Assembly: GCF_002876705.1 (NCBI RefSeq)
Contig: NZ_MDAG01000024.1
Span: 1-64,000 of the forward strand
DNA: 64,000 nucleotides
Source of the DNA: Enterovibrio norvegicus_B
GTDB lineage: Bacteria > Pseudomonadota > Gammaproteobacteria > Enterobacterales > Vibrionaceae
Direction: 5' to 3'
Shown: positions 42,988-52,210 of the stretch, piece by piece
Position numbering within the stretch: the first letter of the stretch is position 1
Layout of the letters: each line of letters opens with the position of its first letter
Notes under the pieces: model-generated
Told to the model about the DNA's origin: nothing
Database searches by the model: none
The model's input: the letters and a program-made list of their open reading frames with translations, nothing else
Made by a program: the position numbers and the translations under genes

Positions 42988-43798
42988 NNNNNNNNNNNNN
43001 NNNNNNNNNNNNNNNNNNNNNNNNNNNNNNNNNNNNNNNNNNNNNNNNNNNNNNNNNNNNNNNNNNNNNNNNNNNNNNNNNNNNNNNNNNNNNNNNNNNN
43101 NNNNNNNNNNNNNNNNNNNNNNNNNNNNNNNNNNNNNNNNNNNNNNNNNNNNNNNNNNNNNNNNNNNNNNNNNNNNNNNNNNNNNNNNNNNNNNNNNNNN
43201 NNNNNNNNNNNNNNNNNNNNNNNNNNNNNNNNNNNNNNNNNNNNNNNNNNNNNNNNNNNNNNNNNNNNNNNNNNNNNNNNNNNNNNNNNNNNNNNNNNNN
43301 NNNNNNNNNNNNNNNNNNNNNNNNNNNNNNNNNNNNNNNNNNNNNNNNNNNNNNNNNNNNNNNNNNNNNNNNNNNNNNNNNNNNNNNNNNNNNNNNNNNN
43401 NNNNNNNNNNNNNNNNNNNNNNNNNNNNNNNNNNNNNNNNNNNNNNNNNNNNNNNNNNNNNNNNNNNNNNNNNNNNNNNNNNNNNNNNNNNNNNNNNNNN
43501 NNNNNNNNNNNNNNNNNNNNNNNNNNNNNNNNNNNNNNNNNNNNNNNNNNNNNNNNNNNNNNNNNNNNNNNNNNNNNNNNNNNNNNNNNNNNNNNNNNNN
43601 NNNNNNNNNNNNNNNNNNNNNNNNNNNNNNNNNNNNNNNNNNNNNNNNNNNNNNNNNNNNNNNNNNNNNNNNNNNNNNNNNNNNNNNNNNNNNNNNNNNN
43701 NNNNNNNNNNNNNNNNNNNNNNNNNNNNNNNNNNNNNNNNNNNNNNNNNNNNNNNNNNNNNNNNNNNNNNNNNNNNNNNNNNNNNNNNNNNNNNNNNN
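42988..43798. other. Assembly gap (811 N)
   Basis: Unsequenced. It begins inside a repeat copy. Any gene between the photolyase operon and batD could be hidden here. Open frames that run through the N are not evidence of coding. Confidence 0.99.
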
Positions 43799-43919
43799 GG
43801 GTTGTTGGCTCGAAGAGCCAAGGGGCTATCAGCATAAACTGACCTTGGCTCAATGAGGTGAAGTTAATAAGAAAGGGTTGAATAACTTCACCTGTGCTTT
43901 CATCCTTTTCTCGCAATCT
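43799..43919. repeat. 121-base island between two gaps with two hairpins
   Basis: TTGGCTC-GAA-GAGCCAA (near 43804-43820) is a perfect hairpin, and AGGTGAAGTTA (43856-43866) pairs with TAACTTCACCT further right around 16 bases. No coding frame is supported. The right edge reads TCTCGCAATCT and runs into the second gap. Confidence 0.6.
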
Positions 43920-44697
43920 NNNNNNNNNNNNNNNNNNNNNNNNNNNNNNNNNNNNNNNNNNNNNNNNNNNNNNNNNNNNNNNNNNNNNNNNNNNNNNNNN
44001 NNNNNNNNNNNNNNNNNNNNNNNNNNNNNNNNNNNNNNNNNNNNNNNNNNNNNNNNNNNNNNNNNNNNNNNNNNNNNNNNNNNNNNNNNNNNNNNNNNNN
44101 NNNNNNNNNNNNNNNNNNNNNNNNNNNNNNNNNNNNNNNNNNNNNNNNNNNNNNNNNNNNNNNNNNNNNNNNNNNNNNNNNNNNNNNNNNNNNNNNNNNN
44201 NNNNNNNNNNNNNNNNNNNNNNNNNNNNNNNNNNNNNNNNNNNNNNNNNNNNNNNNNNNNNNNNNNNNNNNNNNNNNNNNNNNNNNNNNNNNNNNNNNNN
44301 NNNNNNNNNNNNNNNNNNNNNNNNNNNNNNNNNNNNNNNNNNNNNNNNNNNNNNNNNNNNNNNNNNNNNNNNNNNNNNNNNNNNNNNNNNNNNNNNNNNN
44401 NNNNNNNNNNNNNNNNNNNNNNNNNNNNNNNNNNNNNNNNNNNNNNNNNNNNNNNNNNNNNNNNNNNNNNNNNNNNNNNNNNNNNNNNNNNNNNNNNNNN
44501 NNNNNNNNNNNNNNNNNNNNNNNNNNNNNNNNNNNNNNNNNNNNNNNNNNNNNNNNNNNNNNNNNNNNNNNNNNNNNNNNNNNNNNNNNNNNNNNNNNNN
44601 NNNNNNNNNNNNNNNNNNNNNNNNNNNNNNNNNNNNNNNNNNNNNNNNNNNNNNNNNNNNNNNNNNNNNNNNNNNNNNNNNNNNNNNNNNNNNNNNN
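43920..44697. other. Assembly gap (778 N)
   Basis: Unsequenced. It is flanked on both sides by copies of the 8-mer TCGCAATC, so a collapsed tandem array is the likely cause. Confidence 0.99.
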
Positions 44698-44716
44698 TCG
44701 CAATCTCGCAATCTCG
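44698..44716. repeat. TCGCAATC tandem repeat at gap edge
   Basis: Two full copies of TCGCAATC and the start of a third (TCGC) lie directly after the gap; another copy ends the sequence before the gap (43911-43918). The last partial unit reaches the stop region of batD. Confidence 0.75.
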
Positions 44717-46405
44717 CTACGGCACCAACCCCTTCAGCGACGACGCTTCCTTCGCATTCACCTTCACTGCACGCGCTTGCTTCAATAAACCCAGCAACGT
44801 GCGGTTTTCCCATGCGGTAGATTCAGCGCTATAGCGGCTTGCCATCATGGTGCTGACTTCAGCGTCAATGCTGTCGCGAAGCGTTTGTGGAACAGCACTG
44901 AAATGCGGTTCTAGTTGCCATTGGCGGTAAGCGGCGGCAACTTTGACAGCGTCATTCTCAGCCACTGCGGCTTCCAATGAAGCCAGCGCAGACGTACCCG
45001 AAGGATTCGAAGACACTGCTACATTGGCAGGTATCGCGACTTGCTTAGGTTTGCGCAGGTAAAGCGCCAAGGTGACAAGCCAAAGCAGCGCGAATGCGCC
45101 TGTTGCCCACGGCCAATAGCCTGCTTGTGTGACGACCTTTGTGGTGACAGGAGCAGGTGCGAGCAGTGTTTGCTCGGCATTTGGCAATATCGGTTGGGAA
45201 GACTGAACCTCATCACTCGGAACGACATTAAGCGTTAAGCCAGAAATGGCGCTGGTTTCTTGCTTTCCTGTGGTGGTGTTAAACCAATTAATCGACACAG
45301 ACGGCAGCGATACTATGCCCGCTTCTCGAGGGATGATGACCTGTATCATGGTCATGATGGTGGCATCGCCATCTTGTCGGTATTCCGGTTTTTCTGAATA
45401 CACGCGAACACGCGACGGGTAGGTCACAGACAGGTTTGGCATGGCGCTTTGCGCGATGTTTTCAATTCTTAAAGCAATAAAGCGCGTGATGGGATCGCCA
45501 ACCTTCGCGGCTTGCTCGGCACTACCAGAACCTTCACCAGTTTCTGGCTCCCAGCGTTGTGACAGCGTCAGAGATGGCGTTGGCAACCAAAGGCCTGTGT
45601 ATCCCGCAGGTTGACCTTGAATGGACAGCGTTTCAGCATTGGCTTGTCGACTTATCGGTAAACCGAGCGTTGAGTTCCAGCGGTTTCCTTCGACTTTTGT
45701 GCCCGTGAATACCGCGCCGTTTAAGGTCAATTCGCCCGCTTGGTTTGGGGTGATTTGATATTGACGCTGAATCGCAATGTATCGGCGACCGTTGCGCACG
45801 GTTTCCGCTTGTTGATCTTCACCGACTTGTTCCACGGTTAAACCGTCACCGAAGGGCGCTTGCAGGGCAGGAGAATCCACACGCGTACCAATCAGCAGTT
45901 CAACGTTGTAGCTGAAGGTTTCTCCGATGTAGCCGCTTTGTCGATCAAGGCGAACATTCACTTGAATCGATTGGTCATTGGCCTGTTGCGCACGTTGGCT
46001 CGCTTCAACCACATTGATGCGAATCGGTGCGGTGGCATAGTCTTCAAGCTGAAAACTTGGAATGGTGAACGTGCCAAGTTCCTTTGCAGCAACAGCGATG
46101 CGAATTTCCGTTTTACGTGTCATGTCGCCGTTGATGAACGAGGTGCTGTTACTGACACTCGGGCGACCATAGGTGAAATGTTCCGCAAGCGCGATCAGGT
46201 CGAGATCATCGGTGTCGACGCTGTCATTCACGGAGAGGGTCAACTGAAACGGCTCGTTTATCGCCACGACATTTTTGGATACGGTGGCGACCGCGTCTGC
46301 GGCTGAGGCCGAAAGCGGCAATAAAGCCATGAGCATTATCACCATGAGTGAGAGGCTCTTAAGGCGTTGTGATAGTGAGTTCAATGCAATTCTCTGCTTT
46401 GTCAT
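44717..46405 (-). CDS. batD: BatD/oxygen-tolerance family protein
   Basis: 562 residues. A signal peptide ends near ASAADA (about residue 36). The periplasmic part is a series of beta-rich repeats (VSKNVVAINEPFQLTLSVND and later GYIGETFSYNVELLIGTRVDSP). A single span (GYWPWATGAFALLWLVTLALYL, about 430-450) is followed by a cytoplasmic helical tail. This is the BatD layout. Bat proteins form a membrane complex with MoxR; the substrate is unknown, though roles in envelope stress and aerotolerance have been proposed. It is the last gene of the operon and ends at the repeat-bordered gap. Confidence 0.88.
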   Translation of the reverse strand: MTKQRIALNSLSQRLKSLSLMVIMLMALLPLSASAADAVATVSKNVVAINEPFQLTLSVNDSVDTDDLDLIALAEHFTYGRPSVSNSTSFINGDMTRKTEIRIAVAAKELGTFTIPSFQLEDYATAPIRINVVEASQRAQQANDQSIQVNVRLDRQSGYIGETFSYNVELLIGTRVDSPALQAPFGDGLTVEQVGEDQQAETVRNGRRYIAIQRQYQITPNQAGELTLNGAVFTGTKVEGNRWNSTLGLPISRQANAETLSIQGQPAGYTGLWLPTPSLTLSQRWEPETGEGSGSAEQAAKVGDPITRFIALRIENIAQSAMPNLSVTYPSRVRVYSEKPEYRQDGDATIMTMIQVIIPREAGIVSLPSVSINWFNTTTGKQETSAISGLTLNVVPSDEVQSSQPILPNAEQTLLAPAPVTTKVVTQAGYWPWATGAFALLWLVTLALYLRKPKQVAIPANVAVSSNPSGTSALASLEAAVAENDAVKVAAAYRQWQLEPHFSAVPQTLRDSIDAEVSTMMASRYSAESTAWENRTLLGLLKQARAVKVNAKEASSLKGLVP

Positions 46406-46412
46406 TGTGCGT

Positions 46413-48314
46413 TTACCATGAGTTTTCGGTTGGCGCTGGCATGTCTTTCTGCCTTGCCTGTAAAAGCATTTGTGCGCGGATCAGTCCCGCGGTGTCATTG
46501 GAAACTTGCTCGAGTTTTTTCAAAACAGGGTGGCTGGCGGAAAGGCCATCTTGATTGTCGCCTGCCTCTGTGCTTTCACCTTGCGCGTAAGCTTCAGCGC
46601 CTTCTTCACCCTCTTGGGGTTGGGATTCCGATGCTTGTGCGCCTTGATCCTGTTCTTCGCCTTGCTGTGATTTTGACTCAGCTTGGCTTTGCGCGTTTTG
46701 CTCTTGTTCTTGCTCGCCGTCAGAGGACTGTCCTGATTGTTCGTCTGATTGCGCGTCGCTTTGTTGCTGATCAGATTGCCCTTGCTGATCGCTGTTTTGT
46801 CCCTGTTGTTGGTCTTGATTCTGCTGACCTTGTGGGTCGTTGCCTTCTTGGTTTTGACCGCCGCTTTGATCTTGCGACGATTGGCTTTCATCGCCTTGCT
46901 GTTGATCGGATTGCGATTGCTCTGATTGAGACTGATCAGACTGTTGGCCGGAGGAATCTTGATTTTTTTGCTGCTGCTGTTTTTGCTCTAACGCCTGCTT
47001 CACCACATCCAAGTTCTTTTTGGCATCTGCATTGTCAGGGTCGCTTTTCAGCACAGACTCAAAGGTTTCTTGGGCTTTCTCTAGCTCGCCGGCTTGTGCA
47101 TAGGCATTGCCTAAGTTGTAGCGAGATGTTGGGTCATCAAGCGCAGACAACGTATCGATTGCCCCTTGATAATCCCCGTTTTTATACTGCGCGATGCCTT
47201 TCCATTCTTGGGATGAAAAGCCATTGACTGCTTGTTCAAAGTCGCCAGATTCGAATTGAGCGTAAGCCTGTTGATCATCGGTTTGGAACACGGCAGCCGA
47301 GACGGGATGAATCGGCACCATCACAAACATTAACGCCAGAACAAGACCACGACGAAACCCCAATAACGCCAGCAAAAGAACGGGAATAATCAGCCAGAAA
47401 CCCGCATTCAAACGTTCTTCTACCGATTTACTTTTCCCTTGTGCAGCGCCATCTATCGGCTTTTCAGTGAAGGCGACAATGTTGTCGACATCACGATTGG
47501 TCGGTTGCCACATTTGCAAAATACCGCCTGTTGCTTTGGTGATGGGCGACAAGGTATCCAACGTGACTTTTGCCACCACGGGCGTGCCGTTTTGTTCGAT
47601 CAAACTGCCGTCTGGCAGTTGAATAGGCGCACCTTGCTGCGTGCCAATCGCGAGCACTGACACGCGATATTGGCTGCCATCAAGAGTATCTAACGTGGCT
47701 TTTGATTCACGGTCTGTCATGCCATCGGTGATCAGCACAATGTCACCGTCGGCGAAGCCAGCTTGCGAAAGCAGTTCCATGGCTTGCACCACGCCCGCAG
47801 CGGCATTGCTGCCGGGGATGGGCATGATCTCTGGTGAGAGTTCTGGGAGCAGGGTTTTCAGCGTCGATGCATCGTCCGTTAATGGGCTGATGATGTAACC
47901 GTCAGCGGCATACGCCACCAAGCCTGTGCTGCCTTCTTTCCAGCCGGGCAACATGTCTAATGCTTTAAAGCGTGCTTGTGTCAGGCGGTTTGGCGACACG
48001 TCGGTGGCATACATGGAGCGTGACATGTCCATGACAAGCACACGCGCCCCCGCCAGATTCACGGCAGGCATTTCATTTTTCTGCCAACTTGGGCCGGCTA
48101 ATGCGAGCACACTCAGCAACCAAGCAATGGCTAACACGGCCAGCGGCCAACGTTTTTGTTTTCCTGCTTCGGCGCGGTTGCCTGACAAGAGTTTGGACAG
48201 GTGCGGGGCGATCAAGCCTGATGTTTGCGCCTTTCCTTTCACCCAAGGTAAGAGCAATGCCAGCGGCAGTGCCGCGAGCAACCATTGGGGATACATAAAG
48301 GTAAAATCAGCCAT
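46413..48314 (-). CDS. BatB-BatC fusion: VWA domain plus TPR and Gln/Ser-rich tail
   Basis: 633 residues. Two N-terminal spans (WLLAALPLALLLPWV and WPLAVLAIAWLLSVLALAG), then a VWA domain with MIDAS residues DMSRSMYATD (DxSxS), a Thr/Ser later in SNAAAG and ITDGMTDRES. A third span pair lies near residues 305-335. After it come TPR repeats (GDFEQAVNGF, RYNLGNAYAQAGELEKAQETFESVL) and about 150 residues of almost pure Gln, Ser, Asp and Glu. The first part is BatB and the TPR part BatC, joined in one chain. The low-complexity tail is disordered, probably in the periplasm. It overlaps batA by 8 bases. Confidence 0.88.
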   Translation of the reverse strand: MADFTFMYPQWLLAALPLALLLPWVKGKAQTSGLIAPHLSKLLSGNRAEAGKQKRWPLAVLAIAWLLSVLALAGPSWQKNEMPAVNLAGARVLVMDMSRSMYATDVSPNRLTQARFKALDMLPGWKEGSTGLVAYAADGYIISPLTDDASTLKTLLPELSPEIMPIPGSNAAAGVVQAMELLSQAGFADGDIVLITDGMTDRESKATLDTLDGSQYRVSVLAIGTQQGAPIQLPDGSLIEQNGTPVVAKVTLDTLSPITKATGGILQMWQPTNRDVDNIVAFTEKPIDGAAQGKSKSVEERLNAGFWLIIPVLLLALLGFRRGLVLALMFVMVPIHPVSAAVFQTDDQQAYAQFESGDFEQAVNGFSSQEWKGIAQYKNGDYQGAIDTLSALDDPTSRYNLGNAYAQAGELEKAQETFESVLKSDPDNADAKKNLDVVKQALEQKQQQQKNQDSSGQQSDQSQSEQSQSDQQQGDESQSSQDQSGGQNQEGNDPQGQQNQDQQQGQNSDQQGQSDQQQSDAQSDEQSGQSSDGEQEQEQNAQSQAESKSQQGEEQDQGAQASESQPQEGEEGAEAYAQGESTEAGDNQDGLSASHPVLKKLEQVSNDTAGLIRAQMLLQARQKDMPAPTENSW

Positions 48315-49272
48315 GACGCCTCCTTACCACAACAATTACCACCGACAACACCAGCGCAAAGGCCAGTGGGAAACGGAAAAGCTCATCACGCGGACGCCAG
48401 GTTTGTTGCGCGCTGGAGATGGGTTCAAGTTGGTCGATGATTTGGTAAATCGTTTCTAATTCTTTGGGATCGCGTGCGCGGAAATATTCGCCGCCCGTCA
48501 TCTTGGCAATTTGTGTCATGGTTTTTTCGTCGAGGTCTTGTGACGGATTCACCATGCGAGACCCAAACAAACTGCGTTGACGCATTTGTTCTGCACCCAC
48601 ACCAATGGTGTAGATGGTGACATCGTTGTCTTTTGCCAGTTGCGCCGCTTCCAACGGATCAATGACGCCCGCGGTGTTGGCACCGTCACTGAGTAAAATG
48701 ATCACCCGCTGCGGCGCTTTGCTGTCGATAAAGGTTTTGGTTGCAACACCCAGCCCTTCACCAATGGCGGTGCTTTTGCCAATCAGACCCAGAACAGCGC
48801 GATCAAGTTGCTGCGCCACTGTGTTGCGATCCAGCGTCAGCGGGGTTTGCAGATAACCATGATCCGCGAACAGCACTAACCCCAAACGGTCGCCAGAGCG
48901 CTTTTGAATGAAATCTGACAATACGTCTTTCACCGCAGTGAGGCGGTCTGTGGTACTGCCACTGGCAGTCACCATGTCCTCAATCTCCATCGAACCTGAT
49001 AAATCGACAGCGAGCATCATGTCGCGGTGCTCTGGCTGAATCTGCACTGGTTCGCCGTACCACATTGGGCGCGCCAATGCGGTGATAAGCCCGAGCCAGA
49101 ACAGCGCCATCAAGACATGCTTAATGCGGCTGGAGCCTTGTTTCTCACCAAGCCCTTCAGGCAGACGCGGCAAGTGAATGGCAGCAGGGCGTGGAATGGG
49201 TTTCGCCAGTTTGAACACCAGCCAAGGCAAAGGGAGCAGGGCAAACGCCCACCACCATGTAAATTCAAACAT
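48307..49272 (-). CDS. batA: BatA-like VWA membrane protein
   Basis: 321 residues from the ATG at 49272 (MFEFTWWWAFALLPLPWLVF). Two N-terminal spans, a VWA domain with DLSGSMEIED (MIDAS), VLFADHGYLQTPLTLD and LLSDGANTAGVIDP, and a final span (FRFPLAFALVLSVVIVVV). 21 more codons are open upstream but lie inside the DUF4381 gene. BatA and BatB probably pair through metal-ion sites. It overlaps the DUF4381 gene by 8 bases. Confidence 0.9.
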   Translation of the reverse strand: MFEFTWWWAFALLPLPWLVFKLAKPIPRPAAIHLPRLPEGLGEKQGSSRIKHVLMALFWLGLITALARPMWYGEPVQIQPEHRDMMLAVDLSGSMEIEDMVTASGSTTDRLTAVKDVLSDFIQKRSGDRLGLVLFADHGYLQTPLTLDRNTVAQQLDRAVLGLIGKSTAIGEGLGVATKTFIDSKAPQRVIILLSDGANTAGVIDPLEAAQLAKDNDVTIYTIGVGAEQMRQRSLFGSRMVNPSQDLDEKTMTQIAKMTGGEYFRARDPKELETIYQIIDQLEPISSAQQTWRPRDELFRFPLAFALVLSVVIVVVRRRHG

Positions 49273-49789
49273 GGTTTTCCTCCTTCGCCGCAGGTGTGTA
49301 CAAAGATGCGCGCGAGGCCTTTGGCGGCAAAGCATGTTTGAGCCAGTTTTCAGTCAGCGCTTTGCAGGTGGCTAACTCGGAATCGGATAACCCTTCTTTG
49401 GAGAAAATGCCTTTTTGCCAAAGATCTTGGTGGGCTAAAAACCCGTCTTTGTCGCAACTGTGCTTATCAGGACATTGCACGTCGAGAAAGCGCAACCAAG
49501 CCGCGCCGGTTAAACCTGCCACGTGTTCACGATCGAAATAACTCAATGCGGCGCGTTTGAGCAGGGCGTTCATGTCAGCCAAAGAGGAGACCGTGTTCAG
49601 TGCTTGCAGTGCTTCTTTTTTGGCGCGTGTTTTCTTCGCACGTGCGCGAAGCCACATCACGATCATGATGATCACGGCCAATGTTGCGGTGATAACCAGC
49701 CACCATCCCCATGCCAGCGGCCAAATGCCCGGCGCGGTTTGCAGGTGGATATCAGCCAAAGGAAGTGTGTTTGACGTTGGAGTCGCCAT
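49265..49789 (-). CDS. DUF4381 membrane protein
   Basis: 174 residues: an N-terminal LADIHLQTAPGIWPLAWGWWLV signature, one span (WWLVITATLAVIIMIVMWL), then a basic segment and a helical cytoplasmic domain. DUF4381 members lie between DUF58 and BatA in MoxR operons, as here. The function is not known; it may help dock the VWA proteins. The domain ends with Cys-containing loops (VQCPDKHSCDKDGF). Confidence 0.9.
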   Translation of the reverse strand: MATPTSNTLPLADIHLQTAPGIWPLAWGWWLVITATLAVIIMIVMWLRARAKKTRAKKEALQALNTVSSLADMNALLKRAALSYFDREHVAGLTGAAWLRFLDVQCPDKHSCDKDGFLAHQDLWQKGIFSKEGLSDSELATCKALTENWLKHALPPKASRASLYTPAAKEENHV

Positions 49790-49790
49790 G

Positions 49791-50786
49791 TTACATCGTT
49801 GCCTTATTCGTGTGCTTACCCAATTGCTGCAACAGGGAATGTGCAGCCGTCACCGAATGCAAAGGGATCGCCAGCGATCGCGCCAATTCGACGATAAATG
49901 CTTGGTGACGTTGATACTGCTCGGCTAACCCATCACGGGTTTTACGGGCAGAGAAATCAAGCCATGCGGTCTGTTTGCTGTCAGCCACCAATTCATGCCC
50001 ACGGAACGCGGTTTGCCCTTGTTCGAGCGGGTCGGAAACCTGAATGAATTGGATGCGGTTATGCTGGCGTAATTGGCTCAGTCGGCGTTTGTCTTCCATT
50101 GTCAGAGAATAGAAATCACTGATGATGGCAATTTCGCTGCCTTTTGAGCACAGGTGGTGCAAATGGCGCAGCATGTTTTGCCAGCCTGCTTGCGGCGTAC
50201 TGTTATCAGAAGCGCTATCGACGGAAGCAGTATCAATGGCCAGCATCTCCGCGTGAGCTTCCATCAAGGCATGAATAATGCTGAGCGGCCCTTGCTGTCT
50301 TGCCGTCGGTTTGCATTCGCGTAAACGCACGCCGTTATAAATCACCGCGCCGATGCGATCTTGCTGGCTCACGGCGAGCCAACTGAGCAAGCTGGCGAAG
50401 TGCGCGGCTTGCACGGACTTCAACATCAACTGCGAACCAAACTTCATGCTGGCGCTAAGATCGATAGCCAGCATCACCGGCTGTTCGCGTTCCTCGGTGA
50501 ACAACTTAGTGTGAGTCTTTCCCGTACGCGCAGTGACGCGCCAATCGATCGATCGGACGTCATCACTCGGCTGATAAGGGCGTACCTCAGAAAAGTTCAT
50601 GCCACGGCCTTTGTGTCGGCTGCCATGCTGCCCGCTTAACTGCGACCAAATGCTGAGGGCGGGGGGTAACCAGCGCACCGCTTGTTGCCGATAGTGAAGC
50701 AGCTCTGCCAAGCACAGGTTCACGCCATCGCTGTGTGCGGGCAGTGCCTGTGATGACGAACCGTTATGGGCGTTGCTCACGCTCAT
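49791..50786 (-). CDS. DUF58 (VWA-like) protein
   Basis: 331 residues, soluble. GRGMNFSEVRPYQPSDDVRSIDWRVTARTGKTHTKLFTEEREQPVMLAIDLSASMKFGS is the DUF58 core running into a VWA-type MIDAS (DLSAS). DUF58 proteins are partners of MoxR ATPases. It starts 4 bases inside the moxR end, so translation is coupled. The short form lacks the N-terminal spans found in some members. Confidence 0.92.
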   Translation of the reverse strand: MSVSNAHNGSSSQALPAHSDGVNLCLAELLHYRQQAVRWLPPALSIWSQLSGQHGSRHKGRGMNFSEVRPYQPSDDVRSIDWRVTARTGKTHTKLFTEEREQPVMLAIDLSASMKFGSQLMLKSVQAAHFASLLSWLAVSQQDRIGAVIYNGVRLRECKPTARQQGPLSIIHALMEAHAEMLAIDTASVDSASDNSTPQAGWQNMLRHLHHLCSKGSEIAIISDFYSLTMEDKRRLSQLRQHNRIQFIQVSDPLEQGQTAFRGHELVADSKQTAWLDFSARKTRDGLAEQYQRHQAFIVELARSLAIPLHSVTAAHSLLQQLGKHTNKATM

Positions 50787-51739
50787 ACACTGGCAACCTG
50801 ACCAATGAGGTGTTTCACCACGCTGTCAGCGTCAATGCCTTCGGCTTGTGCTTCATAGCTCAGCAACAGACGGTGACGCAGCACAGGGTAGGCCATGGCT
50901 TGCACGTCTTCCGGGGTCACGAAGTCACGGCCCGCAAGCCATGCGTGAGCACGTGCACAGCGGTCGAGTGCGAGCGTGGCACGCGGGCTGACACCCATTT
51001 GCAGCCATGCTGCCAACTGATCGCTGTAGCGGCTTGGCTCACGGGTCGCCATTACGAGGCGGATAATGTATTTCTCCACGTCGTCAGCCATGTGAATGCC
51101 CAGCACCGCATTGCGCGCCTCAAAAATGCTCTCTTGGTTGATGTGAACAGGCTGCTGTTTCTCAATCCCCAAGGCTTCACCGCGGTTCAGACGGAGGATG
51201 TCGAGCTCGCTGTCTTCGTTAGGGTAATCGACGTTTAGCTGCAGCAAGAAACGGTCAAGTTGAGCCTCTGGAAGCGGGTATGTGCCTTCTTGTTCGATTG
51301 GGTTTTGTGTCGCCATTACCAAGAAAAGCTCAGGCAAGGCATAGGTTTGACGCCCTGCGGTGATTTGCTTTTCCGCCATGGCTTCAAGCATCGCTGCTTG
51401 CACTTTGGCAGGCGCACGGTTGATTTCATCTGCCAGCAACAGGGAGTTAAAAATCGGCCCCGCTTGGAAAGTGAACTCGCCCGTTTCTGGACGGAATATG
51501 TCTGAGCCTGTCAGGTCTGACGGCAACAAGTCGGGCGTAAACTGAATGCGGTGGAAATCGCCTTCGATGCAATCGGACAACACTTTTACCGCGCGCGTTT
51601 TTGCCAATCCCGGCGGGCCTTGCACCAAAATGTGTCCGTCGGCTAACAATGCAATCAGCAGTTGTTTGACGAGATCGGGTTGGCCGATCACCTGACTTTG
51701 CAGGTAAGCATTAAGGCGTTGAAAAGTATCAGCTAGCAT
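50783..51739 (-). CDS. MoxR-family AAA+ ATPase
   Basis: 318 residues. Walker A in VQGPPGLAKTRAV, Walker B in LLLADEINRAPAKVQAAMLEAM, sensor 1 in LVMATQNPIEQEGTYPLPEAQLDRFLL (with the arginine finger) and sensor 2 in GVSPRATLALDRCARA. MoxR ATPases act as chaperones that load metals or assemble complexes together with VWA proteins. It is the first gene of a six-gene unit (moxR, DUF58, DUF4381, batA, batBC, batD). The start at 51739 is 197 bases from the divergent DUF2805-like gene. Confidence 0.95.
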   Translation of the reverse strand: MLADTFQRLNAYLQSQVIGQPDLVKQLLIALLADGHILVQGPPGLAKTRAVKVLSDCIEGDFHRIQFTPDLLPSDLTGSDIFRPETGEFTFQAGPIFNSLLLADEINRAPAKVQAAMLEAMAEKQITAGRQTYALPELFLVMATQNPIEQEGTYPLPEAQLDRFLLQLNVDYPNEDSELDILRLNRGEALGIEKQQPVHINQESIFEARNAVLGIHMADDVEKYIIRLVMATREPSRYSDQLAAWLQMGVSPRATLALDRCARAHAWLAGRDFVTPEDVQAMAYPVLRHRLLLSYEAQAEGIDADSVVKHLIGQVASV

Positions 51740-51935
51740 GGCGAATATGACCTTGGTGTATCGAAAACAAAAGGAAAAAGATGAATCTCAGACCGCGTTA
51801 GGATGAAGAGGTTCCACCTTATTGATATGGAGCGTTTTAATTGTGCTTTCAAGGGGCTGAAGAAGAGAAGCATCACAGAACCTAAACCAAAGCGGTGTGT
51901 GCTCCGTATGTTTGAGTCGAACATGGAGGCAAGCG

Positions 51936-52199
51936 ATGAAACACACCTTTAATGAAGAAGACACGTCACGCATCATTGAAATGGCATGGGAAGACAGAAC
52001 ACCGTTTGAAGCCATTGCGACCCAATTTGGCATGATTGAAAGCGATGTTATCCGCTTTATGCGTTATCACCTGAAATCAGGCAGCTTCAAATTGTGGCGC
52101 AAACGCGTGTCAGGCCGAATCACCAAACACGCGATGCGACGCCCTGAAGGCATTGAGCGGGGCTACTGTTCGACACAGTACAAACACCGCGGCAAGTGA
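51936..52199 (+). CDS. TIGR03643/DUF2805 family small protein
   Basis: 87 residues from the ATG at 51936 with GGAGG six bases upstream; thirteen open codons before it are not needed. FNEEDTSRIIEMAWEDRTPFEAIATQFGMIESDVIRFMRYHLKSGSFKLWRKRVSGRITKH is the family pattern, a helix-turn-helix-like small protein. The basic C terminus (KHAMRRPEGIERGYCS) suggests nucleic-acid binding. The family is often found close to photolyase/DUF2256 genes in marine bacteria; here that operon lies about 9 kb away. The role is unknown. Confidence 0.82.
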   Translation: MKHTFNEEDTSRIIEMAWEDRTPFEAIATQFGMIESDVIRFMRYHLKSGSFKLWRKRVSGRITKHAMRRPEGIERGYCSTQYKHRGK

Positions 52200-52210
52200 T
52201 CGGCCTTGGG

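Noticed and set aside
42987..44698. Insertion sequence or rRNA operon in the gapped region
   Set aside because: The visible flanks and the 121-base island show repeats and hairpins but no transposase or rRNA sequence; the content cannot be known.
42901..44834. Long open frames through the N runs
   Set aside because: They exist only because unknown bases contain no stop codons.
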